From Nitrospirae bacterium MYbin6 (GTDB lineage Bacteria > Nitrospirota > Thermodesulfovibrionia > Thermodesulfovibrionales > Magnetobacteriaceae), in the NCBI GenBank assembly GCA_002753305.1, contig PEAC01000025.1, forward strand, positions 1 to 32,530: a stretch of 32,530 bases of DNA. Direction: 5' to 3'. Below are positions 7,455 through 15,583 of this stretch, piece by piece. The notes under the pieces were generated by a model. It saw nothing but the letters and a program-made list of their open reading frames with translations. It had not been told where the DNA came from and did no database searches. How positions within the stretch are numbered: position 1 is the first letter of the stretch; every line of letters begins with the position of its first letter. The position numbers and the translations under genes were made by a program.

Positions 7455-8676
7455 TCATCTTCGTAAGCATCGACAGGACATTTACGTAACTGCCCATTTC
7501 GTTGTCATACCAGCCGTAGATTACGGTCTGCGTCATGGGAATACGTACCATGTTGTCTTTCAGGCCCTCGAGGAATTCCTTCTTTACCCCGACGAGACGT
7601 TCCGCGTCGAAGGTTATCTCGGCCGTGCGCGTGTGTGTCTCGTGCCCTTCGATTATCACGGCAGCCAGGGGCATTGAGATTATATCGCTGGATACGTTTT
7701 GTTCCTTCGAGTAGACGATATGCCCGTGGGGGGAGTTCGCCGCGGCCTCTTCATATATCCCGTTGATGTAGTCGCGGTCTATTAATATCCTGTCCGGCTC
7801 CTCCTGAATGTTGACGATGAGTATGACTAGTGAGCCGGTTGTCGTGGGGATGCGTACAGATTCAGCAATAAACCCAATCTGGGACATCTCAGGGATAACC
7901 AGGGCCAGCGTGTCCGCGGCCCCGGTTGTGGTCAGGATGATATTATTAAATATGCTGCGATTCTTTCTTAAATCCTTGTCACCGGCCTTGGCAAGCCTGT
8001 CAAGCACCTCCTGAGTGCCCGTTGCCGCATGGACGGTGGCCATCGAGGCGGTCAGGATTTTCTTTGGCCCTATTTTATTTATCAGCGGCTTGAACATGTG
8101 GGCAAGGCAGGTCGTGGTACACGATGCGGCAGAGATCAGTTTATGCCGGGCCGGATTGTAGTCATGCTCATTTATGCCCATGATGGCCGTGACGGCGTCG
8201 TCGGGCATGGGTTTGGATTTGTCCTTTATCTTAAACGGGGCGCTTAGGATGACCTTTTTTGCCCCGGAGTCGAAGTGTCCGCGAAGTGAGCCTTTAGGGT
8301 CATCGGGCGGCTTTACGGGGTCGACAAACGCACCCGTTGTATCAACCACTATCTCCGCGCCGTGATCTTTCCAGCCTATGTCTTTTGGGTTTCTCGATTT
8401 CCTCAAGACGGTAACCTTTACGCCGTTTATCTCCATCGTCCCCGTCCCATCGTCTACGTTGGTAATTGCAGGATGGTCTTTGAAGCCATAGAGGTATTTC
8501 TTTAACGCCCCGTATGTGGAGTCCCTCTCAATGTAGTAAGCGACATCACTTAGTGAGGTGCCGGCGGCGCGGCCCGTGTTTACTATAATTTCATCGAAAT
8601 TCCTTTCCGCGGCCTGGCGCCACAGGAGGAGCTTTCCAATCCTTCCAAGGCCGTTTATCCCTAATATTCCGCCCAT
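7438..8676 (-). CDS. gap: Glyceraldehyde-3-phosphate dehydrogenase, long form
   Basis: A 412-residue protein, against about 335 for standard GapA. It has the NAD(P)-binding GINGLGRIGK, the catalytic Cys186 in SAASCTTTC, the partner His in TVHAATGTQE, and WYDNEMGSY near the C-terminus. The extra length comes from insertions, including VDPVKPPDDPKGSLRGHFDSG before the KKVILSAP strand. After the second strand the sequence reads VNTGRA, without the usual Asp that favours NAD, so NADP use is possible. A GGAGA ribosome binding site precedes ATG 8676. It lies 16 bases after the PEP-synthase-like gene, giving a glycolysis/gluconeogenesis operon. Confidence 0.93.
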   Translation of the reverse strand: MGGILGINGLGRIGKLLLWRQAAERNFDEIIVNTGRAAGTSLSDVAYYIERDSTYGALKKYLYGFKDHPAITNVDDGTGTMEINGVKVTVLRKSRNPKDIGWKDHGAEIVVDTTGAFVDPVKPPDDPKGSLRGHFDSGAKKVILSAPFKIKDKSKPMPDDAVTAIMGINEHDYNPARHKLISAASCTTTCLAHMFKPLINKIGPKKILTASMATVHAATGTQEVLDRLAKAGDKDLRKNRSIFNNIILTTTGAADTLALVIPEMSQIGFIAESVRIPTTTGSLVILIVNIQEEPDRILIDRDYINGIYEEAAANSPHGHIVYSKEQNVSSDIISMPLAAVIIEGHETHTRTAEITFDAERLVGVKKEFLEGLKDNMVRIPMTQTVIYGWYDNEMGSYVNVLSMLTKMIAEDY

Positions 8677-8692
8677 AGATTCTCCATTTTAT

Positions 8693-11600
8693 TTATTTAG
8701 TCTGCGTCTTATTAATTTTCATTTCGCCCTCATAGATGGCGCCCTCAGTACCGTCGATGCTTATGAAATCTCCCGCGTGGAGTGTCCTGTTGTTCAGGAT
8801 TAACTTCTTGTCTTTTTCATAGTAGAGCATATCCACACATCCAACCACGCATGTCTTGCCAAGGCGGTATGCCACGATGGCCGCGTGGCTTGTCGCCCCG
8901 CCGCGCGCTGTCAGGAGGCCGTCTGAGGCAGAGACCTCTCTGATGTCATCCGGGACGGTGTCCCTTCTTATCAGAATCAGGCACGTCTTTGGCTCAGCCT
9001 CACGGTAATTCCGTATATCATCCAACGTAAACACCGCGCGCCCCGCTATCGCCCCGCCGCTTACCCCTATGCCGTGTCCTAGCAGACGCTGTGATAACTC
9101 CGGCGTTTGCGCGAATGTATCCTCATGTTGTTTTTCCCTTATTTCCATATCTCTGGTCTGTAAAATATAAACATCTTCTTTATGTTTTCCCTCAAACGTG
9201 AACTCTATGTCCTGGGGGTTCCACTGCCGGTCTTCTATCAGAAAGCCGGCAGTTGCGACGAGTTCCTCATAGACTTCCGGGTATAGTTTCTCAAGCGAAA
9301 ACGCTACCGGCCTGTTTTCACGCCTGGCCTGATTAATAGATATGGCATGTGTCTGCACCAGGCCCGCAACGATGTCGTCGCCTTGGACGCATATGGCATA
9401 ATCGCCCCACGGTTTAAGCTCATACTCGGAGAGCTTTGGATTGTGCGTAAACATCACACCGGAGCCTGAATTGTTGTCAATATTGCCATAGACCATGCGC
9501 TGAACTGTCACACTAGTGCCCCAGTCGTCGGAGATCCCTATTATTTTTCTGTAGCTTTTGGCCTTTTCAGTATCCCATGAATCCAAGACTTTTCTGATGG
9601 CAATGTAAAGTTGTTCTTTAGGTCTGTCCTCTACATTGATTCCCTGCCCGATGACGAAATCCTTGTAGGACATGGCAATTTCTTTCATCTGCCCAGAGTT
9701 AAAGTCCTTCTTGAGAGATATACGGTATTGGTCTTTAAACAGGTTAATTATGGAGTCGAAGCTGTCGCGGTCCAAGCCGAAGGACATACCGTAGTGTTGA
9801 ATGAACCGGCGGTAACAGTCCCACGCGAACCACCCCTTTCCTTCACCTTCACGTTCTATCGTACCGGCGACAATGGCCTCGTTCATGCCTACGTTTAAAT
9901 ATGAGTCGAGCATCCCGGGCTGTGATATGGCCGAGCCACTCCTTACTGAGACAAGGAGCGGGTTTTTGGGATTGCCGAATTCCCTGCCTGTGAGCCTTTC
10001 CAATTCGGCCATCTCAATTGCCACTTTTTCTTTGAAATTCTTCTCGGCAAACTTGTATATATCGAATAGCTCCCTGCACCTGAAGACATCGGTGGTTATC
10101 AGAAACCCAGGAGGAACTCGCAACCCCATGCCCTTCATCCTCATAAGATTAAACCCCTTGTTGCCCAGGTGAATGATATTGGCCACATTGGGGGCTGGCG
10201 TAGCCATTGATGTGGCGGCGTTGTCGGGATTATAGGTTACGAGCAGGTGGTGTTTGTCCGCGGGGATTTTCCTGGCCTCACGGCGAAGTGTGTTAACGAT
10301 TCTTGTAATAAACAGGTCAAGGCTCTGGAGCCCCAAAGACGCGGCAATGGTATCACGCATAAAGATCTCCAGTACCTTGTTGTATAGGTCTGCGTCATCT
10401 GAGCAGTGATACTTCGGAAGGAGTTTCTCCTTCGGCAAGCCCGGGAGAATCGCCTTAATGGTCTCCACATGCATATTATTAAAGTAATCATTTACAATAT
10501 TCCTCATAACTTGTGATAATTCCTTAAATATATCGACAAACTGAGAAAACGTAAAACCCCTCACCAACAATGCGGTCTCAAGCAGATAGAGCTGTCTGTC
10601 GAACTCCCTGACGGCTATGCCGTCAACTATCAGGGCCTGTTTGTAGAGTCTCAGGTAATCGTAAATCCTGTAGAGTGTGGCCCGTGTGATAAAGGTAAGG
10701 TCAACCCCCTCTATCAATTCCTCAAAGAGCGTGTTGACAAGGCTCTCAAGCCTGAACGTAAGGCCAAGGGCGTCGAATTTCACCTCGTGGTAGCTGCCAT
10801 ACATGGAGGGTATTTCGGTCGAGATATGGCGCTTTCTGTAGATGTCCTCGCGCACCTCGTACTGCTTTGGCGATTGAATCAGCTCTTTCAACTTCACAAG
10901 ATGCTCAAGGACTCCGGCGAGTTTAGCATATGTGGTAGGCGCTGAGATCGCTTGAACGAGATTGTCGAGCTGTGGAAAGGCGCTCGTGTGGACCTGGGCG
11001 ATTACACTGTCTATTTCGCTGAAGCCGGAGCTGTACTTCTGGTGAAGGAGTTTATAAAACGATATGGCGAGGGCGACTTTCTCTAAATCCGCGCCGTAGC
11101 CCTGGCCTAACGCCCTCTGGACATCGGCAAAGTAATCCTCATCAAGGGCCAATAAATCGCTGACCCTATGCAGCCCCTTGAGTTTAAAAATATGGGTTAT
11201 CACCGTATGGACGCCATCTACATATTGGCCCGAGTTCTCCAGCCCGGCATAGATATCCGGCGGGAGGTAAGACTTGAGCACCTCCTTGTTACAAGTGTGC
11301 CAGAACTCAAGGGCGGCCTCAACGACAGAGATTATCTTATTGGAGCTTTCGACATGGCTTTGTTTTCTGAGAAAATGAATAAGCGTGTCGTTGCGTTTAC
11401 AGGACTCGTCCATTCTTGTAGAAATATCTCGCAGCTGCCCCTCTGCGCCCAATTCATTAAAGTACGCGGGGAAAAGCCTCATAAGCTGCTTGGCCAGATT
11501 ATAGACCGGCCTTATGTCGCTGTTTAAGAGATTCGTTATATCGCGGGGAAACAAGTCCGTGTCCTTGATTATAACACCAGAAAGTGAAAGATTCACTATC

Positions 11601-12889
11601 AGGGCAGACAGGAGACTTTTTGACCACCGAGGGTTTAGGCCTATCAGCTCAAGATAGGTGCGAATGTTTTCTATATGGGCCGAGTTGCTGAGGATTTGCC
11701 AGTCGTTGCTGATCCCTTTGAAATCCGGAGATTGAAACCCAAGGGAGAGGATTGAGTGGTTGAAGAAATTTACGAGCATACTGTCATTGCTTTCATAAAC
11801 GCCTTTGCCCATGTTAAGCACGCAGCGCAGGACGGTGTTTGGGTACTGGCGGACGGTGTTTTTCAGTATAGCGATTGTTTTTTGAATAAGCCCCTTGTTC
11901 TCCTGGTATTGTTCGTGATTGATAAGATACTTAATAATTCTGTTAATCTCCCTGATGGACTCTTCGTGAATAGTGGAGAGGCCTGGGGTGTTCATAATGT
12001 GAAACAGGAAGATGAGTTCGTACTGGTGTTTGAGTTTTTCGTCAAGGCTGCTTTGGTATATAATCGAAGGGATTTTGTTGAAATGTGCGACGATGTCACC
12101 GTACCCCGGCAGTTCAACCATAACTTTAAGTTTATCCCGTAACGCATTGTCTTCAGGGTTAAGAATCCCATTAAGGCGTGTGACATAGCCATTTATTCCG
12201 TCGTGGGAGATAGGCTCGAATATATCCGACAACAGGGGTTTGACATCCGCGCCGATTTCCTCGGAGAACCAGTCTGCGGGGTTTTTTTCGGTGAGCCAGT
12301 AGGAGTAGGTAAAGCCCAGGAAATGAATCATCAGGGCGTTAATTGCGTTGTACTGTAAGTCGTCGTCGATGGTGTCATAGAAGTTTCTGGCAAGTTTATT
12401 AAGGCGGTAGGGGCTCTTAGCAAGGAGGATAAAGCGCTCTCCTGGGAGTTCATCGGCCAGTGTAAAGCCGTGATGCAAGACTGGAAGATACTTTTTTGTT
12501 ACAGCATCTTTCGGTGTGTCTTTGATAAGTTTCTGGCAAAAGAGGTAAAAGAGGCTAAAGGCGTCGGAGCACACCTGGTAGTCTTTGGCGCAGCTGAGGG
12601 CCTCAAAGATAATATCCATATAGAGCATAGCGGCATCCGGCCCTTTTGGGTGCGTGGTGAGTTCGTAGAAGTATCCAAGGGAATAAGTCCAGGTATCTTT
12701 GACGATGAACTGCCAGTTTTTGTAGGGATGGCAGAGTTCTTTCAGATAAGTGGTGAGGCCGTCCTGAAGGCCGTGGTAGCGTGCCATAACATCCTGTATG
12801 GGTGCATACTTAGGGTCAATATCAACATCGACGCTGTAGTCGGCAATGTTGATTTGCAGAGCCCTTGAGGACTTAGCTTTTTCAATCAT
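8693..12889 (-). CDS. Giant PEP-synthase/PPDK-like protein without the PEP-binding barrel
   Basis: A 1398-residue protein. About the first 850 residues are a largely helical region that I do not recognise. Then comes the ATP-grasp of the PPDK/PEP-synthase family: HLGNKGFNLMRM, SVRSGSAISQPGMLDSYLN, and TVQRMVYGN followed by GSGVMFTHNP. The C-terminus is the swivelling phosphohistidine domain with GGATSHAAIVAYRLGK (catalytic His about 1335). The TIM barrel that binds PEP/pyruvate is absent, so the final phosphate acceptor is unknown; rifampin phosphotransferase and glucan dikinases are precedents for other acceptors. ATG 12889 is chosen because a TATAAT lies six bases upstream; the frame is open to 13174 but that would run through the divergent toxin-antitoxin promoter. 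It leads the operon with GAPDH and the transporter. Confidence 0.85.
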   Translation of the reverse strand: MIEKAKSSRALQINIADYSVDVDIDPKYAPIQDVMARYHGLQDGLTTYLKELCHPYKNWQFIVKDTWTYSLGYFYELTTHPKGPDAAMLYMDIIFEALSCAKDYQVCSDAFSLFYLFCQKLIKDTPKDAVTKKYLPVLHHGFTLADELPGERFILLAKSPYRLNKLARNFYDTIDDDLQYNAINALMIHFLGFTYSYWLTEKNPADWFSEEIGADVKPLLSDIFEPISHDGINGYVTRLNGILNPEDNALRDKLKVMVELPGYGDIVAHFNKIPSIIYQSSLDEKLKHQYELIFLFHIMNTPGLSTIHEESIREINRIIKYLINHEQYQENKGLIQKTIAILKNTVRQYPNTVLRCVLNMGKGVYESNDSMLVNFFNHSILSLGFQSPDFKGISNDWQILSNSAHIENIRTYLELIGLNPRWSKSLLSALIVNLSLSGVIIKDTDLFPRDITNLLNSDIRPVYNLAKQLMRLFPAYFNELGAEGQLRDISTRMDESCKRNDTLIHFLRKQSHVESSNKIISVVEAALEFWHTCNKEVLKSYLPPDIYAGLENSGQYVDGVHTVITHIFKLKGLHRVSDLLALDEDYFADVQRALGQGYGADLEKVALAISFYKLLHQKYSSGFSEIDSVIAQVHTSAFPQLDNLVQAISAPTTYAKLAGVLEHLVKLKELIQSPKQYEVREDIYRKRHISTEIPSMYGSYHEVKFDALGLTFRLESLVNTLFEELIEGVDLTFITRATLYRIYDYLRLYKQALIVDGIAVREFDRQLYLLETALLVRGFTFSQFVDIFKELSQVMRNIVNDYFNNMHVETIKAILPGLPKEKLLPKYHCSDDADLYNKVLEIFMRDTIAASLGLQSLDLFITRIVNTLRREARKIPADKHHLLVTYNPDNAATSMATPAPNVANIIHLGNKGFNLMRMKGMGLRVPPGFLITTDVFRCRELFDIYKFAEKNFKEKVAIEMAELERLTGREFGNPKNPLLVSVRSGSAISQPGMLDSYLNVGMNEAIVAGTIEREGEGKGWFAWDCYRRFIQHYGMSFGLDRDSFDSIINLFKDQYRISLKKDFNSGQMKEIAMSYKDFVIGQGINVEDRPKEQLYIAIRKVLDSWDTEKAKSYRKIIGISDDWGTSVTVQRMVYGNIDNNSGSGVMFTHNPKLSEYELKPWGDYAICVQGDDIVAGLVQTHAISINQARRENRPVAFSLEKLYPEVYEELVATAGFLIEDRQWNPQDIEFTFEGKHKEDVYILQTRDMEIREKQHEDTFAQTPELSQRLLGHGIGVSGGAIAGRAVFTLDDIRNYREAEPKTCLILIRRDTVPDDIREVSASDGLLTARGGATSHAAIVAYRLGKTCVVGCVDMLYYEKDKKLILNNRTLHAGDFISIDGTEGAIYEGEMKINKTQTK

Positions 12890-12895
12890 CGGGGT

Positions 12896-12904
12896 ATTAT
12901 ACCA
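12896..12904 (-). promoter_or_regulatory. Extended -10 promoter of the PEP-synthase-like operon
   Basis: On the minus strand TGG directly precedes TATAAT (12901-12896), an extended -10 element. The ATG at 12889 lies six bases downstream and there is no ribosome binding site, so translation is probably leaderless. The -35 region is weak (TTTCCC). Confidence 0.55.
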
Positions 12905-12982
12905 CACTGCGCGATTTAGGGAAAGCCCTTTCAGGCATTTTGGTTCAGTGTCAGGAAATACAATAAAAGTTGCCATCGTTAG

Positions 12983-13014
12983 CTCAACATAGATATTGAG
13001 AAATATTGTATAAT
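12983..13014 (+). promoter_or_regulatory. Operator and -10 box of the toxin-antitoxin pair
   Basis: CTCAACATA/GATATTGAG at 12983-13000 is an imperfect dyad (seven of nine pairs), and TATAAT follows at 13009-13014. The leader to ATG 13092 is about 70 bases. Type II antitoxins usually repress their own promoter, so this dyad is the natural operator candidate. No clear -35 is visible. Confidence 0.45.
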
Positions 13015-13091
13015 AAACTAATAATAAGTGGACAGGCTGCTTATCAGCGTTGCTACGAAATATTGAGGCGGACACTGAGGAGGATGGCTTT

Positions 13092-13289
13092 ATGCTGGAA
13101 ATAGCAAAAAAATACGTTGTAGATGAGAATAACAACAGATTGGCAGTTGAGATTGACATTGAGACATTTGGCAAGATTGAGGATATTTTAGAGGACTACG
13201 GACTTTACCATCTAATGATTGATGATAAGGATACGGAATCTCTTAGCCTTGAGCAGGCAAAAAGATATTACCGTTCAGCGTCCTGGTAA
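13092..13289 (+). CDS. Antitoxin of a RelE/ParE-type pair
   Basis: A 65-residue acidic protein starting MLEIAKKYVVDENNNRLAVEIDIETFGKIEDIL, the pattern of many short antitoxins, with a small beta start that dimerises and an acidic tail (DDKDTESLSLEQAKRYY) that would wrap around the toxin. ATG 13092 is preceded by GAGGAGG at 13077-13083, spacing eight; an upstream ATG at 13050 lacks a site. Its stop overlaps the toxin start by one base (TAATG), giving coupled translation. No DNA-binding helix-turn-helix is obvious; the N-terminal part may bind the operator. Confidence 0.8.
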   Translation: MLEIAKKYVVDENNNRLAVEIDIETFGKIEDILEDYGLYHLMIDDKDTESLSLEQAKRYYRSASW

Positions 13290-13555
13290 TGGATTTCAGG
13301 TACAAGAAACAGTTCTTAAAAGACCTTGCATCCTTGCCAATGCCTTATAAGAAACAGATAGAGAATCTTGTGTTTGAAGAGCTGCCTTTGGATAATCAAG
13401 AGTCGCTTTTTTCCAGAATATCAAGGATGAGAGGATATGACGGTTTTTATAAGATAAGGATTGGAGATTACCGCATCGGCCTATATACTGCTTCAGGTAT
13501 AATGGAATTCAGACGAGTGCTTCATAGAAAAGAGGTTTACAGGTTTTTTCCATAG
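13289..13555 (+). CDS. RelE/ParE-superfamily toxin
   Basis: An 88-residue basic protein with the standard fold order: helix-rich start (FRYKKQFLKDLASLP), then RISRMRGYDGFYKIRIGDYRIGLYT and the last strand with RVLHRKEVYRFFP. The R-I-G-D-Y-R-I motif and the terminal His-Arg-Lys-xx-Tyr set are typical of RelE-like mRNA interferases; ParE-type gyrase poisons look similar, so the target is not certain. One-base overlap with the antitoxin gene. Complete, with no sign of decay. Confidence 0.88.
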   Translation: MDFRYKKQFLKDLASLPMPYKKQIENLVFEELPLDNQESLFSRISRMRGYDGFYKIRIGDYRIGLYTASGIMEFRRVLHRKEVYRFFP

Positions 13556-13621
13556 AAAAAAATAGAATAAAAGTACCGAATGATATTTGACAAAGTGTTA
13601 CAAATTTTTAGTTTTGCCGGA

Positions 13622-15580
13622 TTACCACTGTGTGGTTGTCCCATCGGTGGGCGTATAGCATTTGATATCTTTCGATAAGATATTCAGGAGCCAGAATATG
13701 CGTTCGCACATGTTTGTGATACTCAGGATGTGGACCTTTTCATCCGGGGTCAGGGCGGACTCCAATGTATAGTAACCGGCGCGCAGTTCTTTTAACGAAT
13801 CACTGCGGTCACTGGTCAATTCCATCAGGATTTTCGTGTGGTATTCGTCGTGGTCTTTTATGGCCTCGTTGACGGTGAGCATCAGGGCGTCTATTGACTC
13901 CAGGACGATTGAGTGAAAGTTTTCGAGGTCGGCGTTTCCCGTGTCTTTGGCCAGGGCGGAGGCAAGGTCGTATATCACCTTCTCCATCAGGATAATCAGG
14001 TGGTGGTTGTTGATGAGTGAATTAAGGCGCTCAAGTATGTCCTCAGTGGGGTTGGTCGCGCTGATGTTGCCAAACAGCTCGGTCAGCGTCTTAGATACGG
14101 CATCGAAGGACTCCCTGAATGAACGTAGCTCGCGCAGTGCTTTCCTTTTTTCGGGGTATGTACGCAGGGCCTCAAGGTAGCGCTGCAGGAAGAGTATCAA
14201 CTGTTGCTGCTTTATTGCCGCAGACCTGACGGCTATCTTTGGGAACCTCACGCCGTGGTCAGAGACGTATTGAATCTTGTGCTCCTTGTCCGAGACGCTG
14301 AGGTCGTGCTTGAGGTCGTGCCGTTTCACACTAAGAAACCACATTAGCCCCAGCGCGTATGTAAATGTCGACAGGAGGACAATCCCCTGGACTATGGCCC
14401 CGAAGGCATCTGAGTACTGGAAACTATCCGGTATCAGACTAATCATAATAATTGAAAGCCCGCCCTTCATCCCGGAGAGGCTTAAAATAGTCCCCCAGCG
14501 CATGGGGTACTTTCCCAATATTATTGGCACATAACACATCCCAAAGCGAATCAGTGTCGAAAAAATAAAGATAACGAATATCTCCTTCCAGTAAAACAGA
14601 AGTTTACGGTAATCGACCATCAAGGCGAGGCTGACAAATAAAAAAGTATTCGCAAAGTGGGCAACTACGGTGGAGAGTTCCTGGTTTTGCTTAAAGCCCT
14701 CCCGCGTGATGGCAAGTTTATCCATGATCTTCTTAAACGGGGCGGCCTTGGTTTGAATGTCTTTTTCACGGACGTCTTCGGTAATCCTGTCTTCTATCTT
14801 CTTTAAATCCATGTCGATGAAATATTTAAAGACCATCATGGATACGATCATTGAAAGCAGTCCGGCGAAGTGGAAATGCTCAGCCACAACATATGACGAG
14901 GCCGCAACTACATACATCGTAACAAAACGAATCATCGCCTCATCCATGAGTTTCATGAAAACGTACCCGGCATAGCCGATGGCAAAGCCGATGACGATGG
15001 ACATGGAAAAAACCTCGATGAGCTTTGCGTTAACCGAAAGGAGAGTGAGGCTGCTGCCCGATATGAGCGGAAGCCCGACGAAAGAGAAGAGCACCACCGC
15101 AGCCGCGTCGTTAAACAGGCATTCGCCCTCGATAAAGACGGTGAGTTTCCGTGGCATCTTGTACTTTGAAAACACGCTCGTTACGGTAACGGCGTCAGTG
15201 GGCGTTATGGAGGCAAAAAGGGCAAACATCATCGCCGCGGTAAAACCGGATGCCGGCAGCAAATAAGGCGTAATAAATGCACCCACGGCAACAGAGAGGG
15301 CCACTGACACAAAGGCCAGATAGAATATCTCCTTCCAGAACTTTTTCAGCGCCGTAAAGTGAAAGGCCATAATGTCGGGGATAAGAATTATAGGAATCAA
15401 CAGTGTTACAATGTTGTTGAATGTCTCGTCCGGGACTTTCGATATGTCAAAGTGTACGGTATTGCCAACGATGGCAGAGAAAAAAACGAGCGAAAGCGTT
15501 ACCGGTATCTTATAAAACTTCTCAATAGCCCTTGAAACAATAAACAGGATGAGAATTCCTATCAGCGCGGGTATCAGCAT
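13622..15580 (-). CDS. CPA1-family cation/proton antiporter with long cytoplasmic tail
   Basis: A 652-residue membrane protein. Residues 1-420 carry about 12 transmembrane segments with the CPA1/NhaP hallmarks: ASITPTDAVTV in place of ATDPVAV, and EGECLFNDAAAVVLF. The last 230 residues are a soluble helical tail (LKHDLSVSDKEHKI onward, rich in Leu and Glu), probably regulatory. It should exchange Na+ or K+ for protons at the inner membrane. ATG 15580 is three bases after the stop of the ammonia-lyase-like gene (a TTG at 15583 directly precedes it), so the two are co-transcribed and probably translationally coupled. The pairing may offset pH or ammonium effects of the lyase, which is an inference. 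Confidence 0.88.
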   Translation of the reverse strand: MLIPALIGILILFIVSRAIEKFYKIPVTLSLVFFSAIVGNTVHFDISKVPDETFNNIVTLLIPIILIPDIMAFHFTALKKFWKEIFYLAFVSVALSVAVGAFITPYLLPASGFTAAMMFALFASITPTDAVTVTSVFSKYKMPRKLTVFIEGECLFNDAAAVVLFSFVGLPLISGSSLTLLSVNAKLIEVFSMSIVIGFAIGYAGYVFMKLMDEAMIRFVTMYVVAASSYVVAEHFHFAGLLSMIVSMMVFKYFIDMDLKKIEDRITEDVREKDIQTKAAPFKKIMDKLAITREGFKQNQELSTVVAHFANTFLFVSLALMVDYRKLLFYWKEIFVIFIFSTLIRFGMCYVPIILGKYPMRWGTILSLSGMKGGLSIIMISLIPDSFQYSDAFGAIVQGIVLLSTFTYALGLMWFLSVKRHDLKHDLSVSDKEHKIQYVSDHGVRFPKIAVRSAAIKQQQLILFLQRYLEALRTYPEKRKALRELRSFRESFDAVSKTLTELFGNISATNPTEDILERLNSLINNHHLIILMEKVIYDLASALAKDTGNADLENFHSIVLESIDALMLTVNEAIKDHDEYHTKILMELTSDRSDSLKELRAGYYTLESALTPDEKVHILSITNMCERIFWLLNILSKDIKCYTPTDGTTTQW

Positions 15581-15583
15581 CAA

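Noticed and set aside
12890..13174. Longer N-terminus of the PEP-synthase-like protein
   Set aside because: It would run antisense through the toxin-antitoxin promoter and the antitoxin start and has a low-complexity Ser-rich sequence without a ribosome binding site.
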